Below are positions 35,093-46,538 of a stretch of DNA of 64,000 nt, piece after piece. Under the pieces are notes generated by a model that saw only the letters and a program-made list of their open reading frames with translations, was not told the DNA's origin and did no database searches. This DNA is from Kondoa malvinella. Its lineage: Eukaryota > Basidiomycota > Agaricostilbomycetes > Agaricostilbales > Kondoaceae. The stretch covers positions 275,369 through 339,368 of the forward strand of contig BCIM01000002.1 of the NCBI GenBank assembly GCA_039545315.1, in the 5' to 3' direction. A program made the translations under genes and the position numbers. How positions within the stretch are numbered: position 1 is the first letter of the stretch; each line of letters starts with the position of its first letter.

Positions 35093-36878
35093 TCACGCAT
35101 CAGTCTTGGTGTCTACTGGCGCCGCTGCTGGTTCATCGACCTTGGTCTCGACTGGAGTTGGGGTTGATTCGACGACAGCGGGAGTTGAAACGACTGCTGG
35201 AAGTGATTCGGTCGCGGCGGGTTCGGATGAGGTGACGGGAGGTAGAACAACTTCTTCCGGCTTGTCAGCGGTGGAAGAGACATGTGGGTCAGTCAGTGGT
35301 ACAGAAGAGCTTTCCGGCTGTGAGCAAAAGCGCACGCGATGAGCAACAATCAAAAGATACATAAGGGAGAGCTCACCTCAGCAACAGTCGTAGCAGGCGC
35401 AACAGCAGCTTCTTCCTTGACCTCGTTCTTCTTCTCATCCTTCTCGGCAGCCTTCTCGAGCGGGTTCTCAGTCTTTTCCTTCTTTGGTCTGTCATGACAT
35501 CCGTAAGCATACATTATATGATGAAGTCGTAGAATAAACTAGCGAGATCAAGCCAAACATGCGAGCAGACAAACGACGACCGAGCTTGGCCTTCTTCTTG
35601 TCTTCAGCTTTAGCATCGACTTCGGTAGCCTTTACTTCAGGCTTGGTCTCCTCCGCGACTGGTACAGACTTGGGTGTAGCTTCAGTAGAGACGGGAGCCT
35701 GTACATTGTCGGAAGCGATGATCAGCTATGCCGAAATCTAGATCCTAAGTACGCACATCGACAACGGCTTGAGCGACTTCAGCATCAGTCTTGATATCGG
35801 AAGCAGGAGTTGACTCGGCAGTGGAAGTAGCGACCGGTGCAGCCTGTCAATCTCGTCAATCACAAACTCGAAGCTGAATTGATTCTGATAGACATACGAC
35901 TGGTTCTTCGACCTATAAAGAGATATCAGCCCCATTCGAATGAGCATGGCGACTCAAACATACCTTGGCAGCTTCTACTGGGACAGCGAAGGTACCCGCA
36001 GGCGATACTTCCTCACTTTGAGCGGGTATCGCGATAGCTTCAGGCTGAGCAGACTCAGTAGCAGGTGCAATAGGCTCTTCCGTGGCGGTCTCAGCAGGCT
36101 GTAAGGTGGCATTCGATGTCAGCTCTGAGCGAGTTGAACAGACAACCAGCTTACCTTGGCTTCTTCGCCAGACTTCTTGGGCGACTTTTCCTTCTTGTCT
36201 CCGAAGAAAGATTTGAGCCTGATTGAGCCGGTGAGATGGATTTTGTAAGCAGATAACAAAAGACGTACTTGTCAAAGACACCAGGAGACTTGACTTTAGG
36301 CGAAGATGGCTCGGTAACCTTCTCTTCCTCGACAGGAGCCTCAGTATCGGCGACTTGAGTCGCTGGAGCTTCAACTGGAGCAGTCTCGGTATCGGCAACG
36401 GTCGCAGTCTCGGGAAGGACTGGAGCGCTGTCTTCCTTTGCAACGACAGCTTCTTCCTTCTTGTCCTCTTTCTTCTCATTCTAGCCGTCACATATCAGAC
36501 AAGATACTAAATCGCGAATACAAGAGACAAACCTTCTTGGACTTTAGAACATTGCCCAGTTGAGCAAAAGGAGAGCGCTTGGACGAGTCTTTGGCCTGTT
36601 CGGTCTTGATGGTAGTAGTAGTCTTTGCTTCGACAGGAGGGGTGTTTTCAGCCTTGACAACAGATTCAGCTTAGAGGTCTGAGCTTATAGAAAGGGCCAA
36701 ACTGACCTCTAGGATAACGGGACCGGGAGTACCAGAGACCAAAGAGCCAGCAGCGACTTCTTCGACGGTAACGGGCTAGCATAGAATGTCAGACTTCTCG
36801 GGGCTAGAGTGTATGGCGGCTAACCTTGTCCTCGACGGGAAGAGTAGTAACGGGAGCTTGAGCAGTTTCGACAGACAT
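35093..36878 (-). CDS. Disordered Glu/Pro/Ala/Thr/Lys-rich protein
   Basis: Starts MSVETAQAPVTTLPVEDK and is built of about twelve short exons that nearly all encode low-complexity acidic repeats: TPPVEAKTTTTIKTEQAKDS, KRSPFAQLGNVLKSKK, EKKEDKKEEAVVAKEDSAPV, PSSPKVKSPGVFDKLKSFFG, DKKEKSPKKSGEEAK, APVSTEATPKSVPVAEETKP, KKKAKLGRRLSARMFGLISR and a long last exon ending DEPAAAPVDTKTDA. The short basic-hydrophobic pieces (RSPFAQLGNVLKSKK, VFDKLKSFFGDKK, RRLSARMF) recur at intervals and could be binding or membrane-contact motifs. No folded domain is recognised. The regular pattern of short exons each holding one repeat is typical of a fast-changing intrinsically disordered protein. Confidence 0.75.
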
Positions 36879-37534
36879 CTTGTTAATGTTTGGTATTCGT
36901 GAAAGGTATGAATGTACTGCAGAGATGCGACAATGAGCTCTCTGCTCTGGCGGCTGATGGAAAGCAAGCCAAGATAGAAGCGCAAAAAAACGAGAACGCG
37001 TCTAGCGGCGTCGGAGTCGGAAGTCACAAGGACAACATAGAGGGCACCTGACAGGCTTAAGTAGGGGACACTTACAACGAGAGTGGGCAAAGTTGTAGAG
37101 AAGCGAGAAAATTAAAGAGTGATGGGAAGAGAGCAAGAAGAGAATTCTGGATCAAGAGAAGCAGGCAAGGGGGTCCGAGGTGCACACTACCCCTTTCCGA
37201 CACATTCCAAACGCGGCTATGTTGTTTCTCTCACGCTTCTCGGTATGACTCTACGGAAAGCAGACAGGAGCAGCATATATAACTGCTGTAAAGCAGAGGC
37301 AGATCGTGGCTTAGAAGAAACTGCATTCGAGCGAATCCAATTTAAGGCTTACGTGATGGCAATTTCAGGCAAAGATAAGGCAGCAACATTCAACAAGGGA
37401 CACGATCATAGCGACTGATATGTCCGAGTCCTGACACTATTAGACCTGGCCAATTTCAAGCCCAAAGTCTGAACCCAAACTTCTTTTTTGACAATGCATT
37501 GACTTGACACATCCATGGAATTCCACCAGAAATA
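36879..37534. other. Intergenic region
   Basis: About 655 bases between the disordered-protein gene start and the stop of the FAD oxidoreductase, both minus. A 99-codon plus-strand frame (37119-37418) has no domain. A CATATATAAC motif lies near 37275. No gene supported. Confidence 0.4.
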
Positions 37535-39573
37535 TCAATTGACCATACCGTCTGTGCCGGGTATGACACCCTCGTGATCCTGCTCATCGTATCAGTACTG
37601 CACAATTGAGCGCTAGAATCACTTACGGCCCACATCTTCTGCACGGTAAAATCGTATCTCTGCATTCGCTCGGTGGTAGGCTGGAAGCATTCCGGCAATC
37701 CAGTAGCGGCGTAATTTTCTCCTTGGATAAGCTGAGCGATTCCACGCGAGCAAGACATTATTCGAGCCATCTGTACTCAATGAGCAATTGTCAAAAGATT
37801 GATGTGATAGACATACTCCGTGACCCGAATGACCTGCGATAATGTATTGACCTGGGCGTTGTTCCAGCTCGCCAACGTATGGAATAGCTTCGTGCGTATA
37901 GCCCATGATGCCCGCCCAAACACGAGTAAGACCTGACACACAATCAAACTCGGCGAAAACAGAACGCAGGGCATAGCTCACCTTCGCCGTGCTCCTCTTT
38001 GCCCCAATCTTTGCTAAAGTATTTTGGCATGCAATCGACAAAGTGTTCGCTCAGTTCAGGAATGAGCACGCTGTCGTCCGTTTGGTTGATGAGCTTCTTA
38101 ATGTCTGTCTTCCAGCGCCCACCGCCAATTATGATGCTGCCATCTGTATAGTCATGAGTGATAGGCCAATCTGCAGCAAATCGAACGAACCGGCTGGTCG
38201 CTGCATCATGTAGTCAAAATCGTTGCGAACGTCCTTCCAACGGAATGAATAGGCTGTCCATCCGATTCAGTCAAGTGCAACTAGATTTACAGAACACTCA
38301 CTGTGAGTAAGCATCTTTGAGCCAGAGTATGCTTTGGTCGGGGTAATTTGACTACATTGTCCACGGAAAGGCGAAATAAGGCCTTGAAACTCGGGCAAGA
38401 TATGTCCAGCATAAGCATTGGTCGCATGAACAATCTTCTTCGCCTTGATCTGACCACGAGGAATTTCGAGAATCCCTCCTTGACCATCTTCACTGGCTAG
38501 AACTTTGTTGACAGGCGTGTTGGTTTGAATGTTGAGACCTTTCTTGAGGCAAATGTCGAGGATTGCACAAACGAATTTGTATGGCCAGAAAGAAGCGGCT
38601 GGGAAGATGGCTGCTCCTCGAGCTTCTGGTGTTCTAGTCGCAATCTTGGCTTCCTCTGCATCGATCCATTCGACAATATCAATAGGGCCACCGTCCTTGC
38701 GGAACTCTTCGAGCGTGTCTTTGAAGTTCTTTGCGCAGCCCTCGTCCAGAGCAAGATCGTATGTGAGGCCTAAGGGAGGTTAGACCGTTACAGGAGCTAC
38801 AAGAAGAGAGCGCGTACCACACCAATAGTCACACTTGTCAGCGAGACCTTCCTTCTTGATGATCTCGGCAAGCAATTTGAAAGTGTCCATCTCGTTTGCC
38901 ATAATCTTGAGCGCTTGTTCTTTGCCTACAGCAGCGCGATAGCCAGTGTAGCCTCGGAAGCAGTCAGCTGACCGTGCGTCAGACTAGTTTCATGTAAGTC
39001 GAGCGGATGAGCTTACGTCGACAGTGCTATACAGGAGATTCTTGTCAGCGCATACAAGGTTCCAAGAAGGGGTCACATACACCTCCGTTTCTGTACAAGT
39101 TTCATTAGCCAGAATACAGAACTGAGAAGTGTCACTCACCTGCCGGTCGCGCCATGGCAGATCTCTCTGCTCTCGAGGAGCGTGACGCTCGCAGGAGGAT
39201 TGGGGCTAGTCAACAAGAAGTATGCCGTAGCTGCTCCGCTCAGTCCGCTGCCGACTAGACATGAATTGGATCAGCTCGCTTCAAAGGTTGGAAAGCGACG
39301 ATTGCTCACTGATAGCGACATCTGTCTGTTCTGGCACATCTGGCGTGGTCCTTAAACCAAGTAGCTTCGACTGGCGTTGCTGCCCAAGCCAAAACGACAA
39401 GCATGGCGAGTCGTGTGGAAGTCCTGTCAAAGTTCATGTCAAAATCTTTGCTTCCCTATCTCTGCACACGCACCTGGGTCCAATTGATCAATGGATCTGA
39501 GGCCTGCCATGTCTCCATTCGCAGAGTGTCCGTTTGTGCCATTAGTGTGACCGTTTGTCTTTGCCGTTACCAT
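37535..39573 (-). CDS. FAD-dependent oxidoreductase (DAO family)
   Basis: Flavin amine/amino-acid oxidase-type enzyme of the DAO fold; substrate unknown. It starts MVTAKTNGHTNGTNGHSANG. After introns the dinucleotide-binding motif reads GSGLSGAATAYFLL followed by SPNPPASVTLLESREICHGA TG-type sequence (the ADP-binding Glu). The C-terminal FAD-contact block is WAGIMGYTHEAIPYVGELEQ, then RPGQYIIAGHSGHG and MARIMSCSRGIAQLIQGENY, and the end is DHEGVIPGTDGMVN. In between are ILEIPRGQIKAKKIVHATNA-like strands and a substrate-domain exon near 38500-38780. About ten introns. The order GxGxxG, HATNA, GHSGHG is the standard DAO arrangement for this fungal group. Confidence 0.85.
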
Positions 39574-39867
39574 TGTTGAATGCTTCGTGGTATTACAATC
39601 TTGAGGTCTCAGGGTGTCTGTCTGCGCCTGATAGTCTTATCCGTCTTATCCGTCCTATCCGCCGATGCCCACTAATATGTCTCACATGTATGCTCTTTTT
39701 GGAACCGGTAGCATGCAATACCTTATCTTTCACCCGACTAGCCGCTGCCGAAGGAAGCCAACAGCGATAGCGCCCCGCGCTTCATATCCGAAGGCGGTAG
39801 ATTGTACTGCCTTCCTATCTGCCCATCTTTGACAATCATCCATTCCTAATTCGTCCAATAACCCATT

Positions 39868-42378
39868 ATGGACCCTAGCTTTGAGAAGAAAGATGTCGAG
39901 TCTCAGGCAGGTACTGAGGTGGAGCCTGTGCTCCTGCCTATGGATGCCCATCAGCAGCACACCAACACTTCATTCAAGCGAGGTTTGAAGAGCAGGCATA
40001 TTCAGCTGCTATCTATCGGAGGGTGAGTTTGCCATCAAATCCTGAAGGTTCCTGCTGATGCCAACACAGTGTTATCGGTACTGGTCCGTCTGAATCTCGG
40101 AAGTCAAAGGTTTCCCCTCAGATAAGCGCGCAGGTCTCTTTATCGGCAGTGGCAGAGCTATCACCAACGCTGGCCCTCTATCTTGTCTTCTGTCGTACTC
40201 ATGCTTTTGCGGAATCATTTTTCTCGTCAGCCAGGGAGCTGGAGAAATGGCTACTCTTGTAGGTTTCGAGAGTAGTTGCTGTCATTCCCAGACTGATGCG
40301 AAAAGTAGTTACCTGTACACGGAGCTTTTGTCCACTGGGCTAACAGATTCGTCGAACCTGCTGCTGGTTTCGCATGCGGATGGAATTACTACGTATGTGT
40401 CTCACTGCTTGCAACCGGTTTACTTGTGACCCAGTTTGATTTTTGTTAGTATACAACTCTCGCCTTCGGCGGCGCAGATATCGTCGCAGTGGTCGGCCTG
40501 TGTCACTATTGGCTACCGGAGACGAACGCAGCCATCTGGGTGACCGCATCTTTGCTCATCTTTGGACTCTTGAATTTTACACCCGTGCGAGTTTATGGCG
40601 CTACGTAAGCTGTGATTCCCTATACCAAGTGCTTGTCTAACGTGGTGTTAGCGAGTTCTATTTTGCTGTGTCCAAGGGCATGTGTTCACTGTCTCCCATT
40701 GTGTTCACAATGCTAATTCTATGTTTTTAGTGGTACTGATCGTAAGCGCTTTCTGAATATCTGTCGTTTTGCCGTCTTGATATCGATAACGCCAATAGAT
40801 CGGCCTCATCTTCATGACCTGTATGCTACACTGCTCACAGGATCAGTCCTTCTTTTCTAATTCTGGTTCAGTCGTACTTATGGTCGGAGGCAACCCGAAT
40901 CACGACGCTTTTGGTTTCAGATACTGGGCAAGCTAGTTCCGAGTCGTCTTGAATGTGTGTTAACGAGTTCGGCTGCAGAAAAACCCCGGTGTCATGAAAG
41001 AGTATGTTGTGGATGGTGCCACAGGGCGCTTCCTCGGATTCTGGTACTGCTTCAAGATAGCTGTGAGTGCGGCTCTTGGTGTTAGAACTCCTGCTAAAAC
41101 TTGCTGCAAGGCTTTCTCCATCGGTGGCCCAGAATTTGTGAGTTCAATCATAAGCTGGTCAGGTCTATTACTGAAACTTTCTGAAAGGTATCCATGGCAG
41201 CTTCGGAAGCGATCAACCCAAGACAGTCCATCCCCAAGGCAATTCGACGCGTCTTTTACCGTCTGGCATTCTTTTACGTGCTTGGTATCCTGTCTGTCGG
41301 CATTCTGGTTCCGTTCAACGACATGATCTTGATTGAAGCAATCAAAACCGAAACCGGCGTAGGCGCTAGTCCTTTTGTGCGAGGCATGGTCCGCGCTGGT
41401 CTAAACAATGGTCAGTCTATCATCGGTCCGATTTCATCAGCTGTCTGACCTATGTTCAAGTCCTGCCAAACATCATGAACGCCATCGTACTACTGTCAGC
41501 CTTGTCTTGCGGAAACTCGTTCTGCTGTGTGTCCTATTCCGTCTGACTTGGCTCCGCTAATAAGAGATCCAGATGTCAGCATTCGAAGCTTAAACGGTCT
41601 GGCCAAGGATGGTCGCGCACCAAAGTACGCCTGCTTCTCGCTCATGGTTAGCACTGGCTGATTTACCGTCTAGAATCTTTGCTCGAACTACAAAGCACGG
41701 TGTCCCATATGTCGCTGCTGGTCTTACTATTGCCATTCTCTGTCTTTCCTACATGACAGTCAGCAACACTACTGCTGCGGTGTTCACATGGTTCCTCGAT
41801 CTGGCTAGTATCGGAGCTCTAGCCAACTACACTTGGATGATGATTACCTACACTCGTGAGGGATTTCGTTGCTGGGTCCTCACCCGCGCTAAAGCAGTCT
41901 ACCAGGATTCCACAAAGCAACCAAAGCTCAAGGTCTCTACGACTCGCTCCCGTTCAAAGGTGTCTTCATGCCTTGGGGCGCATACATGGCTCTGTTCTTC
42001 TTGATCCTGATCATGTGAGTTTGCGCCTGTCTGGCTGTAGCTCATACTAAATTAATGTCCCAGGCTCACCAATGGCTTTGAAGTCTTCATCACCGGTCAC
42101 TGGAGCACGCAGACTTTCATCAGTGAGCCTTGCTTTATACCCTTCTACATGCCGCGCTGACCCAACATCCAGCGAGCTACTTTGCTATCCCCTTCAACCT
42201 TGCTTTATACCTGCTCGGCAAATTCCTCTACCGCAAAGAACCTGGTATCCCAAAACCAGAAGAAGCTGATCTGGTCACTGGCAAGCAAGAGATTGACGAA
42301 GATGAAGCCTACTGGCTCAAGCAGAAAGAAGGTCAAAACCTTACAAAGGCGCAGAAATTCTGGGACTGGTTGTTCTAG
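39868..42378 (+). CDS. Amino acid permease (YAT/AGP type)
   Basis: Plasma-membrane amino acid/proton symporter of the fungal YAT family. Start MDPSFEKKDVESQAGTEVEP, then FKRGLKSRHIQLLSIGG, VIGTGLFIGSGRAITNAGPL, VSQGAGEMATLLPVHGAFVH, WANRFVEPAAGFACGWNYYY, LAFGGADIVAVVGLCHYWLP, FTPVRVYGATEFYFAVSKVV, RYWKNPGVMKEYVVDGATGR, FSIGGPEFVSMAASEAINPR, FYRLAFFYVLGILSVGILVP, RSLNGLAKDGRAPKIFARTT, LDLASIGALANYTWMMITYT and RFHKATKAQGLYDSLPFKGV, ending KAQKFWDWLF. Full length, about 560 residues, with some fifteen introns. Two introns need GC donors: 40678-40730 (GCATGT) and 40928-40978 (GCAAGC); both restore strongly conserved sequence. The C-terminal tail is charged and faces the cytosol. Confidence 0.93.
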
Positions 42379-42479
42379 ATCTTGTACAATACATAGAATG
42401 TTACAATGCAAAATGAACGGATATAGTGTTACAACAGACGAAGTACAAGCGGTCGGTACAATTCACAAGTTAATACAGA

Positions 42480-44126
42480 TCAAACGCGCTTCCAAGCTGC
42501 TTGTCTTGACATGTACGCGCTGAGTAGGGCAGCGCAGGCGAGACTGACGGCGGAGATAATCATGATGTCGCGATAGCACTTTGAACCGGAGCAGACGAGG
42601 CTTTGCTGAGCATGACTTTCTCTGTCGGACAGATAAGCGTATAGCTCGTTGAAGCTATAAGATGTATCAGCTACTGCTTAGACGTATACATAATCGACTC
42701 ACAGCATGCTTGATATCCCAGCACAATTCGCTATGATGCCCCAATTGCGACCAAACTCCTTTGTGCTCCACTTGCGCGCCGTCATACTCGGTCTACCAAC
42801 CCATCAGCTATATCCCTCCAACCACTACGAAGAAACTCACACCAAAGTAGAAAACGCCCCATTCGCGATCCCCGCAACCAGACAAAGCACATATAAATGC
42901 CCAACCGCTTTCAAATCACTCGCACTACCCAAGACCACTGCGAAAATCACGCTCATCCCGCTAAAAAGGACCAACCTGCTAATTCCGCCTCTTGTCTCGC
43001 TTGGGCATATCAAATCGCTTATCCCACCAAGGAGTAATCGAGTAAGGGTATTACAAGCTGCCATGCCTTGTACTAAATTAGTCGATAATAACGCTCGATT
43101 GGTAGATGATGGGAAAGAATCGACTATGTTGCCTAGTGAAGCGCTGAGCATTTCAACTGGTCCGATGGAGAGGAAAAAGATTGAGCCGAGGGCCCAGGTA
43201 GCTGGTGAAGTGATGAATGACTTGAAGGAGGATTTCTCATCTGAAGGTAGGAGAGCAGTTTGTTCGTTCGTTTCTGGATCGAGCTTGATTACTTCTGGCG
43301 ATTGAGTAGGTAGGAGAAAGTGGAAAGATACAGCGCAAGCGAGGTTGGTGAGACCGGAAGCGATAGCAAAGAACCGGAGGTACGCGACTGCTTGTAATTC
43401 TCGTTCGACGCCGTATGAGGTGGTGAAGAATGCATATGCGATTTGCGACAGAAACAGCGGGGAGAGACCGAAAAGACTTGATGCGAAACCTATCGATAGG
43501 CCTGTGTTTGAGGAAAAAGTCTTGCAAGCTGTTGTCAAGGACGAAAAGTAGCTGAAAGCAGTCGCGGCTCTTTTTAAACAAGATCAGGTGTCATCTTAAC
43601 GAGAGCTGAGCCTAGCTCACCCAGCGAGGACATAGTACGAAGCTACGCAAACCCAATTGGACATGGCGTAATCCGTCACTCGAACAAAGATAGAAGAAGG
43701 AGGTAGCGGTGTTGCTCTTTGACCATGCGTCGAACGAGAGAGAGCCAAAGCCATCATAGAATAGCCAACGACGAAGAGGATAGCTGCAATGAGCGATAGT
43801 CTGTAGACACATCAGTCGCGCTATAGCGATATCTCGTACAACAACATACAAAGCTGGTCCTCGCCTATCCGCCAGTATACCGGCATAGCAAGCTGACGTA
43901 TATTGACCGATCGAGCCCATCACATAGATGGTGTTGAGCTGGACCATTACGACATTAGTGTCGGACTGCTTTGACCAGAAGACGGACAGACCTGGCTGAG
44001 ATTCAAGCCTAGCGCATCACGAAGGTTACTCGAAAACAAGGGAAAGCACATCAACGATCCAGCCATGCTCATCTGTGTGATGATGGAGATGATGATGGCC
44101 ACATTATGCAGTTGCGATTTGGCCAT
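42480..44126 (-). CDS. MCH1-like MFS carrier
   Basis: MFS carrier of the nodulin-like/MCH1 group. Start MAKSQLHNVAIIISIITQMS and the first helix AGSLMCFPLFSSNLRDALGL; then VQLNTIYVMGSIGQYTSACY, AGILADRRGPAL, ILFVVGYSMMALALSRSTHG, a long exon with TACKTFSSNTGLSIGFASSL, FGLSPLFLSQIAYAFF, LRFFAIASGLTNLACAVSFH, a soluble loop with NEQTALLPSDEKS, WALGSIFFLSIGPVEMLSAS, ATLTRLLLGGISD-like sequence, and a last exon FGRNWGIIANCAGISSMLFN ending SRQAAWKRV. The motif of Phe-Gly-Leu-Ser in the long exon and the FGRNWG motif late are typical of MCH1. Substrate unknown; yeast Mch1 does not carry monocarboxylates. Five introns. Confidence 0.82.
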
Positions 44127-44362
44127 CGCTTGACCGCCGATTAGGGGTGACAGGTGCGAGTGTATTACAGCACACGATATAGTAGAATCTCAGGTATCTC
44201 CAAGGCAGAGGCTCAGGTATACTCCAAGCTGGCTAATATCGCTTGACTCGACTGCATTCAGTTGACAATTCGGTCGTTCGTTGTCAACCATCTCTCTCTC
44301 CGCACCTCTTTCCTTGTACTAGCGAGAGCCCTGTGCTCTGACTCCTCACATACACACCAAGT

Positions 44363-45183
44363 ATGCCGCTTGAAGCTTCGACAAGTCATTTACCAGACGA
44401 TGTCACCACCAAAGAGCAATTCTGGGTTCATGCGAGGGAACAGACGTCTGCTCTGTTATCTGGATCGTCAAAACAGCACTTTGTCCGTTATTCGACTCTG
44501 AGATAGGGAAGGAACCTTACGAGCAGCAGATTACAGCATTAGCCAACGTCTCTGCCTTGCTCTATCATTTATGTTTGGACATGGAACTGTGCTTTGGTAC
44601 TGCCAGACAAGTCAACTGGCTCGGTGCGTCGTTTGCATGTCAAGTCAGATCAAAGGCTAAGAGGCTGTTCAAAGGCTTTTATCTCCTTCCTTCCTTCTTT
44701 GGCAGCGTCGAAATAGACAAGCTGGTACTCGGCCCATTCGCAGGTAAGGTTTGATCGGCTCTTGCGGTGACTCTTCTCATATCTTTCTTGCAGGTCGTCC
44801 TGCTTGTCAATCTCTAAAGCTCGTAGCCAATCACAGCGGGACAGTAGGAGTCTGCGCAGAAGCTTTCCTCACTGCCCAAACGTTTGTGCTTCCGATTCTG
44901 CTTTTAGTACAAACTGACTTCGGTCGCAGAGTGCTAGTTGAAGATGTGCATGCTAGGAAAGGTCATATAGCCTGTGATGGGAATACATCAGCAGAGATAG
45001 TCGTGCCTCTACTAGCGAATGGGAAGACTATCGGTGTCCTTGATCTAGATTCGATAGGTGAGTACATTATTGCATATTTGAATATGGCTGAATATCTGCA
45101 CAGCCAAAGGAGCTTTTGATGAAGCAGACAAGATTGGATTGGAAGCTATTGTCAAAGTACTGGAAGAGCGAGTCGCCTGGTGA
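44363..45183 (+). CDS. Free methionine-R-sulfoxide reductase (GAF domain)
   Basis: Reduces free Met-R-sulfoxide, part of oxidative-stress repair; soluble GAF fold. Exons: MPLEASTSHLPDDVTTKEQF, ANVSALLYHLCLDMEL, QVNWLGFYLLPSFFGSVEID, KLVLGPFAGRPACQ, GTVGVCAEAFLTAQT, VLVEDVHARKGHIACDGNTS, AEIVVPLLANGKTIGVLDLD and AFDEADKIGLEAIVKVLEER with the stop after VAW. The three conserved cysteines are present (RPAC, GVC, HIAC), as is the WxGFY substrate strand. The join between the second Cys and the HIAC strand is a GTTTGT...CGCAG intron that restores AQTVLVEDVHARK. The first intron (44460-44520) could not be placed exactly. Yeast counterpart is the YKL069W protein. Confidence 0.9.
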
Positions 45184-45491
45184 CCAGAAATATCGATTGT
45201 TTGGCAGATTGGGCTTCGCCATCTGCTTGGCCCGACGTGAGCTCAAGTAGGTCAACAGTACTGCTATCTCGTATTCTCTAACTTTGTAGCAGCTTCATTC
45301 GTGGATCTGGTCTGCTCTACTTCGCATGACAAGAATTTCCAACCTGGCCGTTCCAGCATAGACAGGGCCACCTAGCTTACAATAGACATGTATCCTACAT
45401 AGTAGCACTGCATCACCCTAGACATTCACTCAAGCGACTTTACGTTCTTCCCGCCCAATACGCGCTTGACCACGAACCGTCAACTCTCACA
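45184..45491. other. Intergenic region
   Basis: About 310 bases between fRMsr and NTF2, same strand. Nothing recognised beyond a possible NTF2 promoter. Confidence 0.4.
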
Positions 45492-46198
45492 ATGGCAGAT
45501 ATCCAACAAGTAGCCAAAGCTTTCGTCGACTTTTACTACCAGACCTTGTGCGTCGTCCTCGTTTGGGGCCATTCAGAGTAGCGCTTGACCTTGCAAATAA
45601 AATCAACAGCGATAGCGACAGAAATGGCTTGAATGGCCTTTACGTGAGTCTCTGACGCCTGCAAAAGGTCGCATAAAGGCTAAGAGGGATGGTAGCGCGA
45701 CCATTCGATGCTCACTTGGGAGACGAAGCAATTGCAAGGCTCTGCCGCAATTGTCCAACACATGACCGCAAGTCGTCTCGCACACGCTTCTTCAGCATTG
45801 TCTGATACGTCTGCAATGCTTGCAGGAACTACCATTCCAGAAGGTTCAGCATCAAGTAGCTACTTTGGACGCTCAACCTTCTTCACCTTCGAGCGCTTCC
45901 ATCATTGTGCTCGTCACTGGCGCGCTACTGGTACGTCTTAGCTAGATACCAGGGATAAAGGCTGATAGTATGCAGGTCGACGATGGACCAAACACGCTCA
46001 ATTACTCTCAGGCTTTCCATTTGATCCCTGAAGGAAGCTCGTACTATGTTTTGAACGATGTTTTCAGATTGGTAAGTCTGGTCTAGCTCTAATGCGGTAT
46101 GATGCTGATCTTTTGCTGCAGGTATACGTGCGTTGTGGAGATACCTTACTTACAAGTTTGGACTGACTTTTTGCTGATACAGGGTTAAAGGGGAGGAT
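45492..46198 (+). CDS. NTF2: Nuclear transport factor 2
   Basis: Imports Ran-GDP into the nucleus; small cone-shaped homodimer. Exons: [110 protein letters not shown] and VFRLVYG. All canonical NTF2 segments are present and length is near 125 residues. Two splicing oddities: the intron after QHMT is GC-AG (45768-45825, donor GCAAGT), and the last coding piece before the stop exon is a 6-base exon GTATAC (46122-46127, Val-Tyr) followed by a final exon giving only Gly and stop. If the micro-exon is not skipped or spliced onward, the frame instead ends with a 12-residue unrelated tail. Confidence 0.93.
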
Positions 46199-46538
46199 GA
46201 TTTGCAACGTCGCTGTCTTGGGATGAACCGTCGCGTATGAAAGACGACTGTTGCTTTGCCTTTCCGTCCCTCTCGTTGTCTCTGCTTGTCCATTCCCTTT
46301 TACATCTGACTTCAAACACTCTGGCTCATCAAATGCTCTGGTTCTTGTGGGTGCTGTGGACCAAGGCTCTCTGCGTTACGCAGTTCCACAGGATCTAGGC
46401 TCGGGAGCCAAGCGCGCGCTGATGGTATCTCGGTAGAGCTTCATACGATGCCAACGGGCATCCGGGTCATTTGAACAAACAGGTAAAAGTCGATGCATAT
46501 TCAAGGATAAAGGTACAAGCTCGTCAACGAGGAGAATA
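46199..46538. other. Convergent 3' region
   Basis: About 340 bases between the NTF2 stop and the next minus-strand gene's stop. Nothing recognised. Confidence 0.4.

Noticed and set aside
37119..37418. 99-codon plus-strand frame between two minus-strand genes
   Set aside because: No ATG context, introns or family; composition is like the flanking untranslated DNA.
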